The notes: generated from the sequence alone by a model not told the origin. Shown: positions 1 to 8,287, counted from the first letter of the stretch. The stretch is DNA of 20,671 nt from JAWWPY01 sp964412845 (GCA_964412845.1 CAYPQM010000126.1:1-20671); one strand, 5' to 3'. Program-made: numbers and translations.

Positions 1-402
1 TTCGGGTGCTTCACGGCCCGGTGCGACCAGCATGACAGCCAGCCCGACATCACGGCCGCGCTGCACGCCGGGTTCGACCGCGAACCAGGCTTGGGACCCC
101 GCGGTTATCTCGACCATCACGCGCGGCTCGCTGCAGCGCTGGCGCAGATGGCTCTCGGCGACCTGAGCGACGACTGGCTGGCGGCGGCCGCGGGCCAGGT
201 GCTGACGTTCAATGTCTACCGCAGCACCGTCCGGCGTCATCCGGTGATCGCCCGGTCTGGCTGTCCGCGCTGTGGCGGCCCGGCCGCTTCGGCCAATGGC
301 TCCGCCATGGCTGACCTGCTTCACATCATCGCCGCCGAGCGCGCGGCGCGGCACGCCCGGGATAGGCGAGCGGAACTGCGGGAGACTGCCGATGGCCGAT
401 GA
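1..402 (+). CDS. ThiF/E1-like TOMM biosynthesis protein, C-terminal part (5' end outside window)
   Basis: The frame is open from base 1 to a TGA at 400-402, so only the last 133 residues are seen. The visible part begins FGCFTARCDQ and later has CPRCGG. This layout, a Cys-containing segment followed about 90 residues later by a CxxC, matches the structural zinc site of ThiF-like (E1-like) proteins that partner YcaO cyclodehydratases in azol(in)e RiPP pathways. The first segment aligns with CSACF of the next gene; if the codon just before the window is Cys, it completes the usual CxxC. The family either binds precursor leader peptide or stimulates the YcaO enzyme. The stop overlaps the start of the next gene by 11 bases, so the two are probably translationally coupled. 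The adenylation region, if any, lies outside the window and cannot be judged. Family assignment is moderately sure. Confidence 0.72.
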   Translation, partial: FGCFTARCDQHDSQPDITAALHAGFDREPGLGPRGYLDHHARLAAALAQMALGDLSDDWLAAAAGQVLTFNVYRSTVRRHPVIARSGCPRCGGPAASANGSAMADLLHIIAAERAARHARDRRAELRETADGR

Positions 403-2167
403 CGAGTACCCCATCGTTGATGCGGCTGACGGCGATCGTCCTGACGCGGCCGATAAACTCGGGGATGGCACCTACGTGCGTTTTTGCGAAGGGCTTGCCG
501 TGCTGGTCGAGGGCAACCGGGTCATCATGACCGGCGGCCTGAGACGTCAGATGTTCACCGGGCGCGATGCCTGCCGCGTGGCCGCGGAACTCGTCCCGGT
601 GCTCGACGGGCGCCGCACGGCCGCCGAGGCCTACGCAGCTAGCGGGATGCAGCAGGAGGCGGCCAAGCAGGCCATCTTGATCTTCCGCAGCCTCGGCCTG
701 GTTGAATACGCCGACCGCCCGTTCCGGGACGACGGCCGGCTGACTTCCCATGTATCCACATTTCTTTCTCGCGCCGCGCACGCAGCAGGAACGTACCGCA
801 ATTCACAGGACTCGCGCGATGCACTCGCCACGTCCGCGTTGCTGGTCCTGGCCCCGGCACCGGTAGCTAAGCCGCTGCAGGCCGACCTCCTGGCCTGCGG
901 AATCGGGTCGGTCGTGATCGGTAACGCGGCCGAGGTCGCCGCGACCAGGGCGGCTATCACGGCAATGGCCAGATGGCCGCACCACCTTGTCATCGGCGTC
1001 GAGGACTTGGCCGCCCGGGCCGCATTCACCGGGACGGAGACCGCTTGCCGGGACCGAGCCGTCCCGCTCCTGCGGGCCGCGCGCGCCGGGACCAGAGCTG
1101 AGCTGGGTCCACTGTTCCTGGGCGGGCACACAGCCTGCTCCGCGTGTTTCAATCGCGACCACGCCGAATATTTCGCCGGCCGGTCAGGCGAGACGGCTCT
1201 CCCCGACGACGCGGACACCTGCGCACTGGACGAAGCGTTCGCGGCGATGATCGCCGAAGAAGCACTCGCCGTGCTCGGTCATATCAGGACCCCGCAGTCC
1301 TACCGGTCGGTAACCTTCACATCGCTGAGTGACTACTCGGACCAACGTCTGACCGTCCTGCCCTGGCCAGATTGCCCCGCCTGCGGCGCGCTATCTCCCG
1401 GCGAGGACGAGGCCGATATGGCCGGAGCCTACGAGTGGGAGGTGCAGGGCGGCCCGGCCTCGCTGTTCCCGCCCGGCGGTCAGGCCGGGCTGGCCAGGCC
1501 TGACCTCAAAGAGCTGGCCACCCGGCGCCCGGTGTTTCCGTCCAGTCCCTCGTATCCGCTTGCTGCCGAAGCCGAGGCGGATGCCGTAACGTCTTTGGGC
1601 GGCGGGCGGGAAGCCAGCTCTCCGGCCCGGCTTGGGAGCGCTCAGCTGGCCAGGATTCTGGCCCAGGTGGGCGGCAGGCGGGCGCCGGGTCACCCGTCGG
1701 ATCTGCGCCGCTGGGCACCCAACGGGGGAAACCTGGCGTCCGTCGGCCTCTATGCGGTTACCGCGGGTTCCGGATTCGGGGCGACCGCTGAACGGCTGAC
1801 GGTCTACGACGACATTGAGCATCGGCTGATCGTGGCGCGGGCCGGGCGGGTGCGTATCAGCAAGGTGCTCGCGGAGACCGGCCTGGAGCCTGCTGAGCCA
1901 GCAGCAGTCATCGTGTTCGTCGCGCAGGTAGCCCGTATCGCGCGCAAGTACACCAGCTTCGGCTACCGGCTCGCTCATCTGGATGCAGGCGTAGCAGCCG
2001 CCCAGCTCATTGCGGTCGCTCAGGAACTCGGGCTGGCCGTCGCGTTCGCTCCCACGTGGAGCGCGGGCCTGGCCGAGTTCCTGGAACTGCTGCCCGACCA
2101 GGAATACATAACCGCCGTGGCCGTCCTCAGCCCGCAGGAAAGGCGAGCCGATGCCGCTGATAGCTGA
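392..2167 (+). CDS. Leader-binding/ThiF-like protein fused to SagB-type azoline dehydrogenase
   Basis: This 591-residue protein appears to have three parts. Residues 1-115 resemble the winged-helix leader-recognition segment of TOMM cyclodehydratase partners. Residues 140-335 are ThiF-like with two zinc-type pairs, CSAC at 249-252 and CPAC at 328-331. Residues 390-580 are a SagB/McbC-type nitroreductase fold: RRWAPNGGNLASVGLYAV (439-456) corresponds to the family's R-x-x-PSxGxxxPxxLY segment, and KYTSFGYRLAHLDAG (519-533) carries the Lys-Tyr pair known to matter in TOMM azoline dehydrogenases. The family oxidises azolines to azoles with FMN. The usual RRSxR flavin-phosphate motif is degenerate here (GGGREASSPARL, 403-414). 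ATG 392 was chosen because GGGAG sits eight bases upstream; an in-frame ATG at 272 would overlap the previous gene heavily. Domain calls rest on motif resemblance, not a profile search. Confidence 0.8.
   Translation: MADDEYPIVDAADGDRPDAADKLGDGTYVRFCEGLAVLVEGNRVIMTGGLRRQMFTGRDACRVAAELVPVLDGRRTAAEAYAASGMQQEAAKQAILIFRSLGLVEYADRPFRDDGRLTSHVSTFLSRAAHAAGTYRNSQDSRDALATSALLVLAPAPVAKPLQADLLACGIGSVVIGNAAEVAATRAAITAMARWPHHLVIGVEDLAARAAFTGTETACRDRAVPLLRAARAGTRAELGPLFLGGHTACSACFNRDHAEYFAGRSGETALPDDADTCALDEAFAAMIAEEALAVLGHIRTPQSYRSVTFTSLSDYSDQRLTVLPWPDCPACGALSPGEDEADMAGAYEWEVQGGPASLFPPGGQAGLARPDLKELATRRPVFPSSPSYPLAAEAEADAVTSLGGGREASSPARLGSAQLARILAQVGGRRAPGHPSDLRRWAPNGGNLASVGLYAVTAGSGFGATAERLTVYDDIEHRLIVARAGRVRISKVLAETGLEPAEPAAVIVFVAQVARIARKYTSFGYRLAHLDAGVAAAQLIAVAQELGLAVAFAPTWSAGLAEFLELLPDQEYITAVAVLSPQERRADAADS
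2136..2143 (+). promoter_or_regulatory. Ribosome binding site for the second dehydrogenase gene
   Basis: AGGAAAGG lies seven bases before ATG 2151, inside the end of the preceding gene. It fixes the start of the downstream protein and makes translational coupling across the 17-base gene overlap likely. Confidence 0.6.
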
Positions 2168-2834
2168 GCATGCCGCCCTGCGCGAGCTGTGCGCGTCCAG
2201 CCGCCCGGACGTGCCGATGCCGACGGGGCGCCCCGGACCGGTGTCGGCCGCATCCGCGCCTCCCGTGTGCCCAGCCGCGGGCCAGGTGCTGGCCGGCCGT
2301 AGGTCAGTACGGCAGTTCGCGGACCGCCCCGTCCCGGCCGCCTTGCTCACCGATGCCTTCCGCAACGCAATGCGTGCCGAACGGGCCTACTGGCCTGCCG
2401 AGGTTCACGGCGACGCGGGGCTCAGGCTCGCGGTAGCCACGGCACGAGTGGACGGCCTGGCCACGGGAGTGCACACGTTGTCGATCGCGACTGCGGAGTT
2501 CGCTTACCTGGCTGGTGCGGCGCTGGTCGGTGAACTCCAGCAGGAATACGCGAACGCACCGGCGCTTGTTCTGGTGTGCGCGGAGCACGTCCGCGACCAT
2601 GACGTCCTGCCGCGCAGCAGCTACCAGAGCAGGGTGATGCGGGCGGGGGCGCTCGGGTACGCGGTCTTGCTCAACGCCATGGCTGCGGGGCTGTGCGGCT
2701 GCCCGTTCGGCCGGGCCATGAGCGAGGTCCCGATCACGCTGAGCGCGAGGTACGCCAGGCCGGTGCATCATCTTTTCACCATTGCGATTGGCTGGCCGGC
2801 CGAGGCCGAGGCCCCGCAGCAAGAAACCGGATGA
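2151..2834 (+). CDS. Small SagB-like nitroreductase family protein
   Basis: This 227-residue protein carries the classic flavin-phosphate motif RRSVRQFADRPV (50-61), then YQSRVMRAGALGYAVLLN (158-175) and the segment AGLCGCPFG (179-187). These match the dimer-interface helix and FMN contacts of SagB/nitroreductase proteins. It ends with HHLFTIAIGWPAE (206-218), the usual closing strand of the fold. The PSxGxxYP segment typical of SagB is poorly kept (around ERAYWPAEVHGDAG, 77-90), and the Lys of the Lys-Tyr pair is Ser. It lies in the same operon as the dehydrogenase fusion, overlapping it. It may be a second azoline oxidase or the partner of a composite dehydrogenase. It is in the usual length range for a single-domain nitroreductase. 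Confidence 0.82.
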   Translation: MPLIAEHAALRELCASSRPDVPMPTGRPGPVSAASAPPVCPAAGQVLAGRRSVRQFADRPVPAALLTDAFRNAMRAERAYWPAEVHGDAGLRLAVATARVDGLATGVHTLSIATAEFAYLAGAALVGELQQEYANAPALVLVCAEHVRDHDVLPRSSYQSRVMRAGALGYAVLLNAMAAGLCGCPFGRAMSEVPITLSARYARPVHHLFTIAIGWPAEAEAPQQETG

Positions 2835-2861
2835 CCACGCGATCTGCGAGGAGAAGCGGCT

Positions 2862-4004
2862 ATGGCCGGGATCGTCTTGCTGGCCCGCGGGCACGGGTAC
2901 GGGCATGCCGCGCGTGACCTGCAGATCATCCGCGGCCTTCGCCAGCTCCGTCCTGATGCTGAGATCGTGCTGGCATCCTCCGGCAGCGGCGTTGAATACT
3001 TTCGATTCCAGGGCATTCCCTGTCACGACGTCGGGATCGCTGATCGCCACGACCTCAGCGAGCAGGCGGTGCGCCGCGTCTGGGGATTCCTGCAGAGCCT
3101 GCGTGATCCTGACCTTGTCATTGCCGATGAGGTGGTGTGGGCCCTGCCGTTCTGCCGCCGGTTCTTCGGCTGCCCGCGTGTTCTGCTCACGGACTGGCTC
3201 TACGCTGACCACGGCATGCCCCAGCACGACCCGTTTCTCAACGACGCGTCCGAGATATTGGTGCTCGACTTCGCCGAAGCTCATCCCGGACCGTATGACA
3301 CGCAGGCACCGATCACCTTCACCGGGCCCGTGGTCAGCAAATTCCCCGGCGACCGGTACACCGCTCGCAGGCAGCTCGGCCTCGGGGCCCAGGCACGAAT
3401 GGCGGTCGTGTCGGCGGGCGGGGTTGCCGACCGCCCGGACGCCCGCCGCATCTTCAAGCACACTGCCGAAGCCTGGGCGGCGTACGCGAATCCAGCGGAC
3501 GTCCTCTTCGTCCTGGGCGTCGGATACGAGCTACCCGGTATGCCGGGCAACATCAGGCTGATTCCGCACACGCCGTCGCCTGAGGTCTACTACCAGGCAG
3601 CCGATGCCGTCGTGACCGACGCGACCGGCCTCACGTGCTGCGAGGTGGTCGCGAACGGCATCCCGGTCGTCGCCATGATCACATCCGACGCGCTGCGCTT
3701 CGCCCGCGTGTACCGGGCCCGGGCGTCGCTCCTCGAGTCGGCCAGGGGCGCGGTCACAGCGCCTCTGCATGGGACCATCGACATGTTGTGGGAAGCGCTG
3801 ACCGACGCCATGCGACTTCCGCGCGGTGGCAGCCTCCCGCCCGCCACACTGTCCTGGGCGACAGGCCTGGATGTTGCCGCCCGGCTGCTCGCCTCCGGTG
3901 CGGCACCGGCGATAGCTCATGGCGCGTCTCCAGGTGACCGGCTTCCGGCCGGAGGCGACCTGACCGGAGCCGGACAACCGGCGGAGCCAGGAGCAGCGTC
4001 ATGA
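2862..4004 (+). CDS. MurG-like (GT-B fold) glycosyltransferase
   Basis: The protein has 380 residues. The N-terminus GIVLLARGHGYGHAARDL (3-20) is the acceptor-domain glycine-rich loop seen in GT28/MurG-like and related GT-B enzymes. The second half has VVSAGGVAD (182-190) and ADAVVTDATGLTCCEVVANG (247-266), which corresponds to the nucleotide-sugar binding region in which a conserved acidic residue contacts the sugar or nucleotide. It should transfer a sugar from an NDP donor; donor and acceptor cannot be read from sequence. It follows the dehydrogenase gene by 27 bases with GAGGAG upstream of ATG, and its TGA overlaps the ATG of the next gene (ATGA). In context it most likely glycosylates the cluster's product. 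No sugar biosynthesis genes are in the window. Confidence 0.87.
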   Translation: MAGIVLLARGHGYGHAARDLQIIRGLRQLRPDAEIVLASSGSGVEYFRFQGIPCHDVGIADRHDLSEQAVRRVWGFLQSLRDPDLVIADEVVWALPFCRRFFGCPRVLLTDWLYADHGMPQHDPFLNDASEILVLDFAEAHPGPYDTQAPITFTGPVVSKFPGDRYTARRQLGLGAQARMAVVSAGGVADRPDARRIFKHTAEAWAAYANPADVLFVLGVGYELPGMPGNIRLIPHTPSPEVYYQAADAVVTDATGLTCCEVVANGIPVVAMITSDALRFARVYRARASLLESARGAVTAPLHGTIDMLWEALTDAMRLPRGGSLPPATLSWATGLDVAARLLASGAAPAIAHGASPGDRLPAGGDLTGAGQPAEPGAAS

Positions 4005-4930
4005 CGGATTCGCCCGGCGAGCAGCCCGGGCCGACCGGACCGCTCCCCCACCCTGTTCTCATGCTGGCTCCCGCGCGGTCGTACTCGACCGTTTCGCTGG
4101 CCATGCTCGCGGGCCATCCGCAACTCTACGGATTCCCGGAGATGCTGGTATTCAGTGCGCCGACGGTCGGCGAAATCCTGGAAGGAGTAGGCCGCCCGGC
4201 AAATGCTGCCTGGATCGAGTTCGGCAACATCGGGATATCCCGAGCCGTCGCCCAGATTCATGAGGGCACCCAGTCACCAGCGGCGCTTGAGCGGGCCATG
4301 GACTGGCTTCGCGACCACGGTAACTGGAAGGCCGTCGCACTCATGGACTATCTCTTGCGGCGGGTGTACCCGAAAATTGGGCTGGAGAAGTCGCCAGATA
4401 CGGTTCGCTCAGAGCGCGCTCTTAATGCCTGCCTGCAAGCGTACCCGCAGAGCATGTACCTGCATCTCACCCGGCACCCAGTCAGCACCGTGCGATCCAT
4501 GCAAAAGCATTGGGCGAGGTTCTTCCCCCCGGAGATGCCGGAGCAACTGCGGAGCAGGGTTTGCCTGATGAGCTGGTACACCTGTCACCTGAGGATTGTC
4601 AAAGCCCTGCTCGGCCTGCCCGGCGATCAGTGGATGCGGGTACGCGCTGAGGACCTGCTCCGCGAGCCCCGGGTATGGCTGCCCCGCGTGCTGGACCGGC
4701 TCTCGCTTGGCCACGACAACCTCACGATAGAGCAGATGATGCAGACTGATAAATGGCGCTTCGCTCAGTACAACCCGGATGCCGCGGGTGGCGGCGACTA
4801 CTCCTTCATGCGGAATCCAGCTCTGCGCCCCGTGCCCGCCCCGGCAGCAGAGCTGGATTCGCCTTCCTGGGAAATCACCAATGAGGTGCGCCGCCGCATT
4901 ACCGTGCTCGCCCGGTATCTGGGTTACTGA
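4001..4930 (+). CDS. PAPS-dependent sulfotransferase family protein
   Basis: This 309-residue protein has the two PAPS-binding elements of sulfotransferases. The 5'-phosphosulfate loop is MLAPARSYSTVSLAMLAGHP (21-40), and the 3'-phosphate segment is YLHLTRHPVSTVRSM (153-167), with the Arg and Ser positions expected to hold the 3'-phosphate. LEKSP (128-132) fits the conserved strand before it. The loop is unusual in having Tyr where most members have Gly (RSYST rather than RSGST). The start is set by AGGAG before ATG 4001 and by the four-base ATGA overlap with the glycosyltransferase gene, which implies coupled translation. The likely acceptor is a hydroxyl on the sugar or the peptide scaffold of the cluster product; this is inferred from context only. 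Confidence 0.87.
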   Translation: MTDSPGEQPGPTGPLPHPVLMLAPARSYSTVSLAMLAGHPQLYGFPEMLVFSAPTVGEILEGVGRPANAAWIEFGNIGISRAVAQIHEGTQSPAALERAMDWLRDHGNWKAVALMDYLLRRVYPKIGLEKSPDTVRSERALNACLQAYPQSMYLHLTRHPVSTVRSMQKHWARFFPPEMPEQLRSRVCLMSWYTCHLRIVKALLGLPGDQWMRVRAEDLLREPRVWLPRVLDRLSLGHDNLTIEQMMQTDKWRFAQYNPDAAGGGDYSFMRNPALRPVPAPAAELDSPSWEITNEVRRRITVLARYLGY

Positions 4931-4934
4931 AGAT

Positions 4935-6239
4935 ATGGTGAGCGGCGCTCGATATCCGGACCTGTCCATCGTCATCCCAGCTTACCGAATGGGGCGGGCT
5001 CTTGACATGACGCTGCGGGCGCTCGCTAATACCGGCACAGGTGCTGGCACGTTCGAGGTCATCGTGGTGGACGATGGCTCGGAGGAGTCGCTCCGGCCCG
5101 TCGTTGATGCCTACCAGCAACTACCGGCCAGCTATATAAGGCTGGCCAGAAACTCCGGGCGCGCCGCGGCGCGGAACATCGGTGCCAGCCAGGCTCGCGG
5201 CAAGCGACTGCTGTTCCTGGACGGCGATTCCATCCCGCTGAAAGGGCTGGTGCACGGGCATGTCACGTACGGCGTAGACGACCACGAGGGCAGGGTGCTG
5301 CTCGGGAGCAGGATCAATCCAGGCTGGGGACGGCTGGCCGATGCAGTAGCGTGCGGCGAGGCGGAAGGGGCAGTCGCGGCGCATGAGGATGATTTTCGCC
5401 ATCTGGGCGGTGGGGAGGCGGCCGCGGTTGACTTTATGCGGCATCGTGCGCCGTGGCTGTACTGCTACACGCTCAACCTGTCAGTCCCGAGAGATACGTT
5501 TACCGAACTGAATGGATTTGATGAAGCGTTCACTGGGTGGGGCTTCGAAGACACAGAGTTCGGATACCGCTTTTTCGAGTCACGCGGCCGTAGTGGCGGC
5601 TTCGATTACCGGCCCGATATCACATGCATGCACCTTCCTCATTTCCGCAACCCGCGCGCGACGGGAAGCGAGAGCAGGCAAAGCATCCGGCATATGAAAC
5701 GAAAGCACCCACATTTCGACATAGAACTGGTCGGCACCGACGTCAACCCCAGGGTCGAAAGCAAGATCCGATATTACGAGGACATGCTGGCCGGCGCTAG
5801 CCAGGCGGGGCTCGGGCTGAGCGCAACGGATGTGATGCGGCTGCTCCCAGACATAGGGGGGCAGAAGGTGCTCTGGATCGGGGCTGGGCTGGGACTCGAA
5901 GAAGGCACGTGGCAACTCGATCATGCTCGCCCGGCCGGTCGTCATAACCTGCATCTTCTTGGCGTCGACACTCCGTTCAGGGACCAGGAGTTCGATGTCA
6001 TTATCAACGTAGACCTATGGCGCTTCCTCACCCCCCAAGATCTGTCTTATGCGATTATCGAGGGCCTGCGGGCCGGCCAGCGGCTTCTGCTCGTTGCATC
6101 ATCCCGCGTCCGGTACAGTGGGCCCGGTCTCGGGATAGCGGACCTTGATTACTTTACCGAAGCCTATGGATCCCCCCATCACATCCAGACGGTAAGCGCC
6201 GGCCTGGACGGCAAGGTCCTGCACATCACCGGACAGTAG
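4935..6239 (+). CDS. Family-2 glycosyltransferase with methyltransferase-like C-terminal domain
   Basis: The protein has 434 residues. The GT-A core begins SIVIPAYRMG (11-20), has VVDDGSE (44-50), the metal-binding D-x-D as LDGDS (95-99), and the acceptor/catalytic segment LNGFDEAFTGWGFEDTEFG (192-210). This is typical of galactosyltransferase-type or polypeptide N-acetylgalactosaminyltransferase-like GT2 enzymes. Residues about 308-390 look like a shortened class I methyltransferase: KVLWIGAGLGL (311-321), then TPFRDQEFDVIINVDL (346-361) and LRAGQRLLLVASS (378-390). The acidic residue that normally binds the SAM ribose after motif I is not evident. ATG 4935 was chosen, four bases after the previous stop; an upstream in-frame ATG at 4779 lies inside the sulfotransferase gene and gives a non-family leader. 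It is the last gene of the operon and converges on the carbamoyltransferase. Confidence 0.87.
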   Translation: MVSGARYPDLSIVIPAYRMGRALDMTLRALANTGTGAGTFEVIVVDDGSEESLRPVVDAYQQLPASYIRLARNSGRAAARNIGASQARGKRLLFLDGDSIPLKGLVHGHVTYGVDDHEGRVLLGSRINPGWGRLADAVACGEAEGAVAAHEDDFRHLGGGEAAAVDFMRHRAPWLYCYTLNLSVPRDTFTELNGFDEAFTGWGFEDTEFGYRFFESRGRSGGFDYRPDITCMHLPHFRNPRATGSESRQSIRHMKRKHPHFDIELVGTDVNPRVESKIRYYEDMLAGASQAGLGLSATDVMRLLPDIGGQKVLWIGAGLGLEEGTWQLDHARPAGRHNLHLLGVDTPFRDQEFDVIINVDLWRFLTPQDLSYAIIEGLRAGQRLLLVASSRVRYSGPGLGIADLDYFTEAYGSPHHIQTVSAGLDGKVLHITGQ

Positions 6240-6268
6240 CCAGAAGCTGTGCCATCTCATGTCCGGGG

Positions 6269-8275
6269 CTACCCGCCTTCGAAGAGCCGAGCCGCGGGAC
6301 CACCTGTGTGCGTAGCAAACGACGTCCCAGGCCCGGTCAGGCTCCGGTACCTGCCGGCCAGCACGGTAAATGCTGGCCTTCTATCCGCAAAACGCTTGGC
6401 CAGATTGTTCACTCGCTCAGGATTACCCAGCTCGGGGCGGTCTCGAAGTCCGGGCATGAAGGAGAGCACGAACATTGCCTCCTCGCTGTAACCGCGCTCA
6501 AGCCATCCCTTCCAGATGACATCACGACTGGCTTCCTGGTCCTCAAAGAAGCGCCGCGCTTCCCGGGCCCGGGGCACGGCCGGCGGCTCGCAGCTACATT
6601 CGTCCTGACCACGGAGGGCAACGCGCCGCCCGCTCAGATAGATGACTTCGATCCCCTTGCGCAGGCAGAAAGTCAGGGCTTCCGCAGCGGTATCAACAAT
6701 CGGCTCGCCCTTATCATTGAGCGACGTGTTGCACAGGATCGGGATACCCGTCGCACGCCGGAACGCGTCCAGTGCATCGTTTAGCCGCGGATCGACGCCC
6801 GGTTCAAGTACCTGGAGCCGGGCCGATCCATCAAGATGCACTATCGCCGGAACCCTCCCGCGCATTCCCTCCCGCACTCGCGCAACTTCCAGCATGTATG
6901 GTGAAGGCCTTGGTAGTTCAAACCACTCCGCCGCGTGCGCGCTCATCACGATGGGCGCTACCGGCCGCCACCATTGCCGTTGTTTCACCCTATTTAGCTG
7001 ATCCTTCGTGCTGGCCGTACGCGGATCCCCAAGCAGGCTGCGGTGACCGAGGGCGCGGGGTCCGAGCTCAGCTTTCCCATCGACCCACGCCACGATCGAA
7101 CTGGATATGTCCTGCACGAACTGCGCGCTTGAAAAGTCGGAGATACTCTTAATCCACGGGCTGAACTCCCGGAGGGCCATTTCCGAGTCACGCAACGGGT
7201 TGCCATGAAATGCCGAGGTAAATATGAAGTCCCTGGCCTGAAGCATTCCCGACCCATAAAGGCCCATCAAGCCCAGGCCCAGTGCCTGCCCTGAATCATC
7301 GGCGCATGGTGGCGCGAGCAGCCCGCGGAAGCCGAACTCGTCCATCAGCCGGGAATTGGTCGGGCAGTTGAGGGCAAAGCCACCGCTGACAGATAGGTAA
7401 CTGTCGCGCGGGTCAATCCGGCCCACGGAGCAGAGCAGCCTGACATTGCGCGCCGCGATAACTTCGCAACACTCCTGAACAGCGGACATGACCGCACTTT
7501 GGATATTGTCCGGCCGGCTGAATCTGCTATCCAACGGGCGCTGGGCAAGTTGCTCTTGGGCTTCGCTGATCAGGCTCTGGATGAACGGAACAGCGACTGT
7601 CATAGGAAAGAGGCGGCCGCCGCATAGATTTAGCGAGGAGACCAGAGCCTCAGAGTCGATCTTCATCTTCGCCCGGCATGCCGACGCGAGCGCCATCAGC
7701 GTGCCAGGCTCACGCATAAATAGGGCCGACGCGGCACCATAAAGCGGCGCCGGGGACGCAACGGGGCGGAAAGTAAGGCTGCCGCGCCTTGAAACACAGC
7801 CGGCATACCAATGCTCCGGATACCTTCTCTCTTCGACAAAGTCCGGACCGCCATCTATTGCCATGGCGATGATGTTCTCATCCTTGAACAGCCGGGTGTC
7901 GAGCAGCATCCCGCTGAACAGATGAGCTAGGCTGTGGGTGGGCAGGCCCTCTGTGCCCGCGGGCGACGGCACAGCGCGATATCGCGGCAAGCCGGGCGTT
8001 CCCCACAGGCAGGTAATATCATTGAGTGAGAGCCCTTCGGATTCTAGCAGATACTCGAGGAATGCCTCGGCTCGCGCAACGGTGAAGAGTGGCCAGTCAT
8101 GATGCTTCTGGCCACTGAGCCGCTCGACCTGCCAGACACGCACCAATTCGACGGCATGCCCCGAGCTTCGCCAGAGAGCGACTCCCTGGTCATGCCGGGG
8201 CGACAGCACGGAACTTTCGCCTGGCGGCACCAGATATGCAGAGAGGAAGTACTCGCCCTTTAAGCCTTTGGACAT
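6269..8275 (-). CDS. NodU/CmcH/TobZ-family O-carbamoyltransferase
   Basis: This 668-residue protein is slightly longer than is usual for the family. The N-terminal Kae1/ASKHA-like part has HSLAHLFSG (114-122), with the His-x3-His metal-binding layout, and MAIDGGPDF (138-146). SVSGGFALNCPTNSRL (295-310) follows. The C-terminal carbamoyl-transfer part has GKAELGPRALGHRSLLGDPR (400-419) and ILCNTSLNDKGEPIVDT (513-529). The family activates carbamoyl phosphate with ATP to carbamoyladenylate and moves the carbamoyl group to a hydroxyl, often on a sugar of an antibiotic. About 110 residues after the core (from ECSCEPP, 559) are a less conserved tail. The gene starts 12 bases after the acetyltransferase stop, so the two are co-transcribed. 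The acceptor is probably a sugar added by the neighbouring glycosyltransferases; this is inference. Confidence 0.93.
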   Translation of the reverse strand: MSKGLKGEYFLSAYLVPPGESSVLSPRHDQGVALWRSSGHAVELVRVWQVERLSGQKHHDWPLFTVARAEAFLEYLLESEGLSLNDITCLWGTPGLPRYRAVPSPAGTEGLPTHSLAHLFSGMLLDTRLFKDENIIAMAIDGGPDFVEERRYPEHWYAGCVSRRGSLTFRPVASPAPLYGAASALFMREPGTLMALASACRAKMKIDSEALVSSLNLCGGRLFPMTVAVPFIQSLISEAQEQLAQRPLDSRFSRPDNIQSAVMSAVQECCEVIAARNVRLLCSVGRIDPRDSYLSVSGGFALNCPTNSRLMDEFGFRGLLAPPCADDSGQALGLGLMGLYGSGMLQARDFIFTSAFHGNPLRDSEMALREFSPWIKSISDFSSAQFVQDISSSIVAWVDGKAELGPRALGHRSLLGDPRTASTKDQLNRVKQRQWWRPVAPIVMSAHAAEWFELPRPSPYMLEVARVREGMRGRVPAIVHLDGSARLQVLEPGVDPRLNDALDAFRRATGIPILCNTSLNDKGEPIVDTAAEALTFCLRKGIEVIYLSGRRVALRGQDECSCEPPAVPRAREARRFFEDQEASRDVIWKGWLERGYSEEAMFVLSFMPGLRDRPELGNPERVNNLAKRFADRRPAFTVLAGRYRSLTGPGTSFATHTGGPAARLFEGG

Positions 8276-8287
8276 GTAGCAACGCCC

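Noticed and set aside
2304..3461. A 385-codon minus-strand open frame across the nitroreductase and glycosyltransferase genes
   Set aside because: The plus-strand proteins here have clear family motifs; the antisense translation has none.
6236..6272. GTAGCC/GGCTAC inverted repeat between the convergent glycosyltransferase and carbamoyltransferase genes, considered as a terminator
   Set aside because: It has only six base pairs with a 25-base loop and no T-run.
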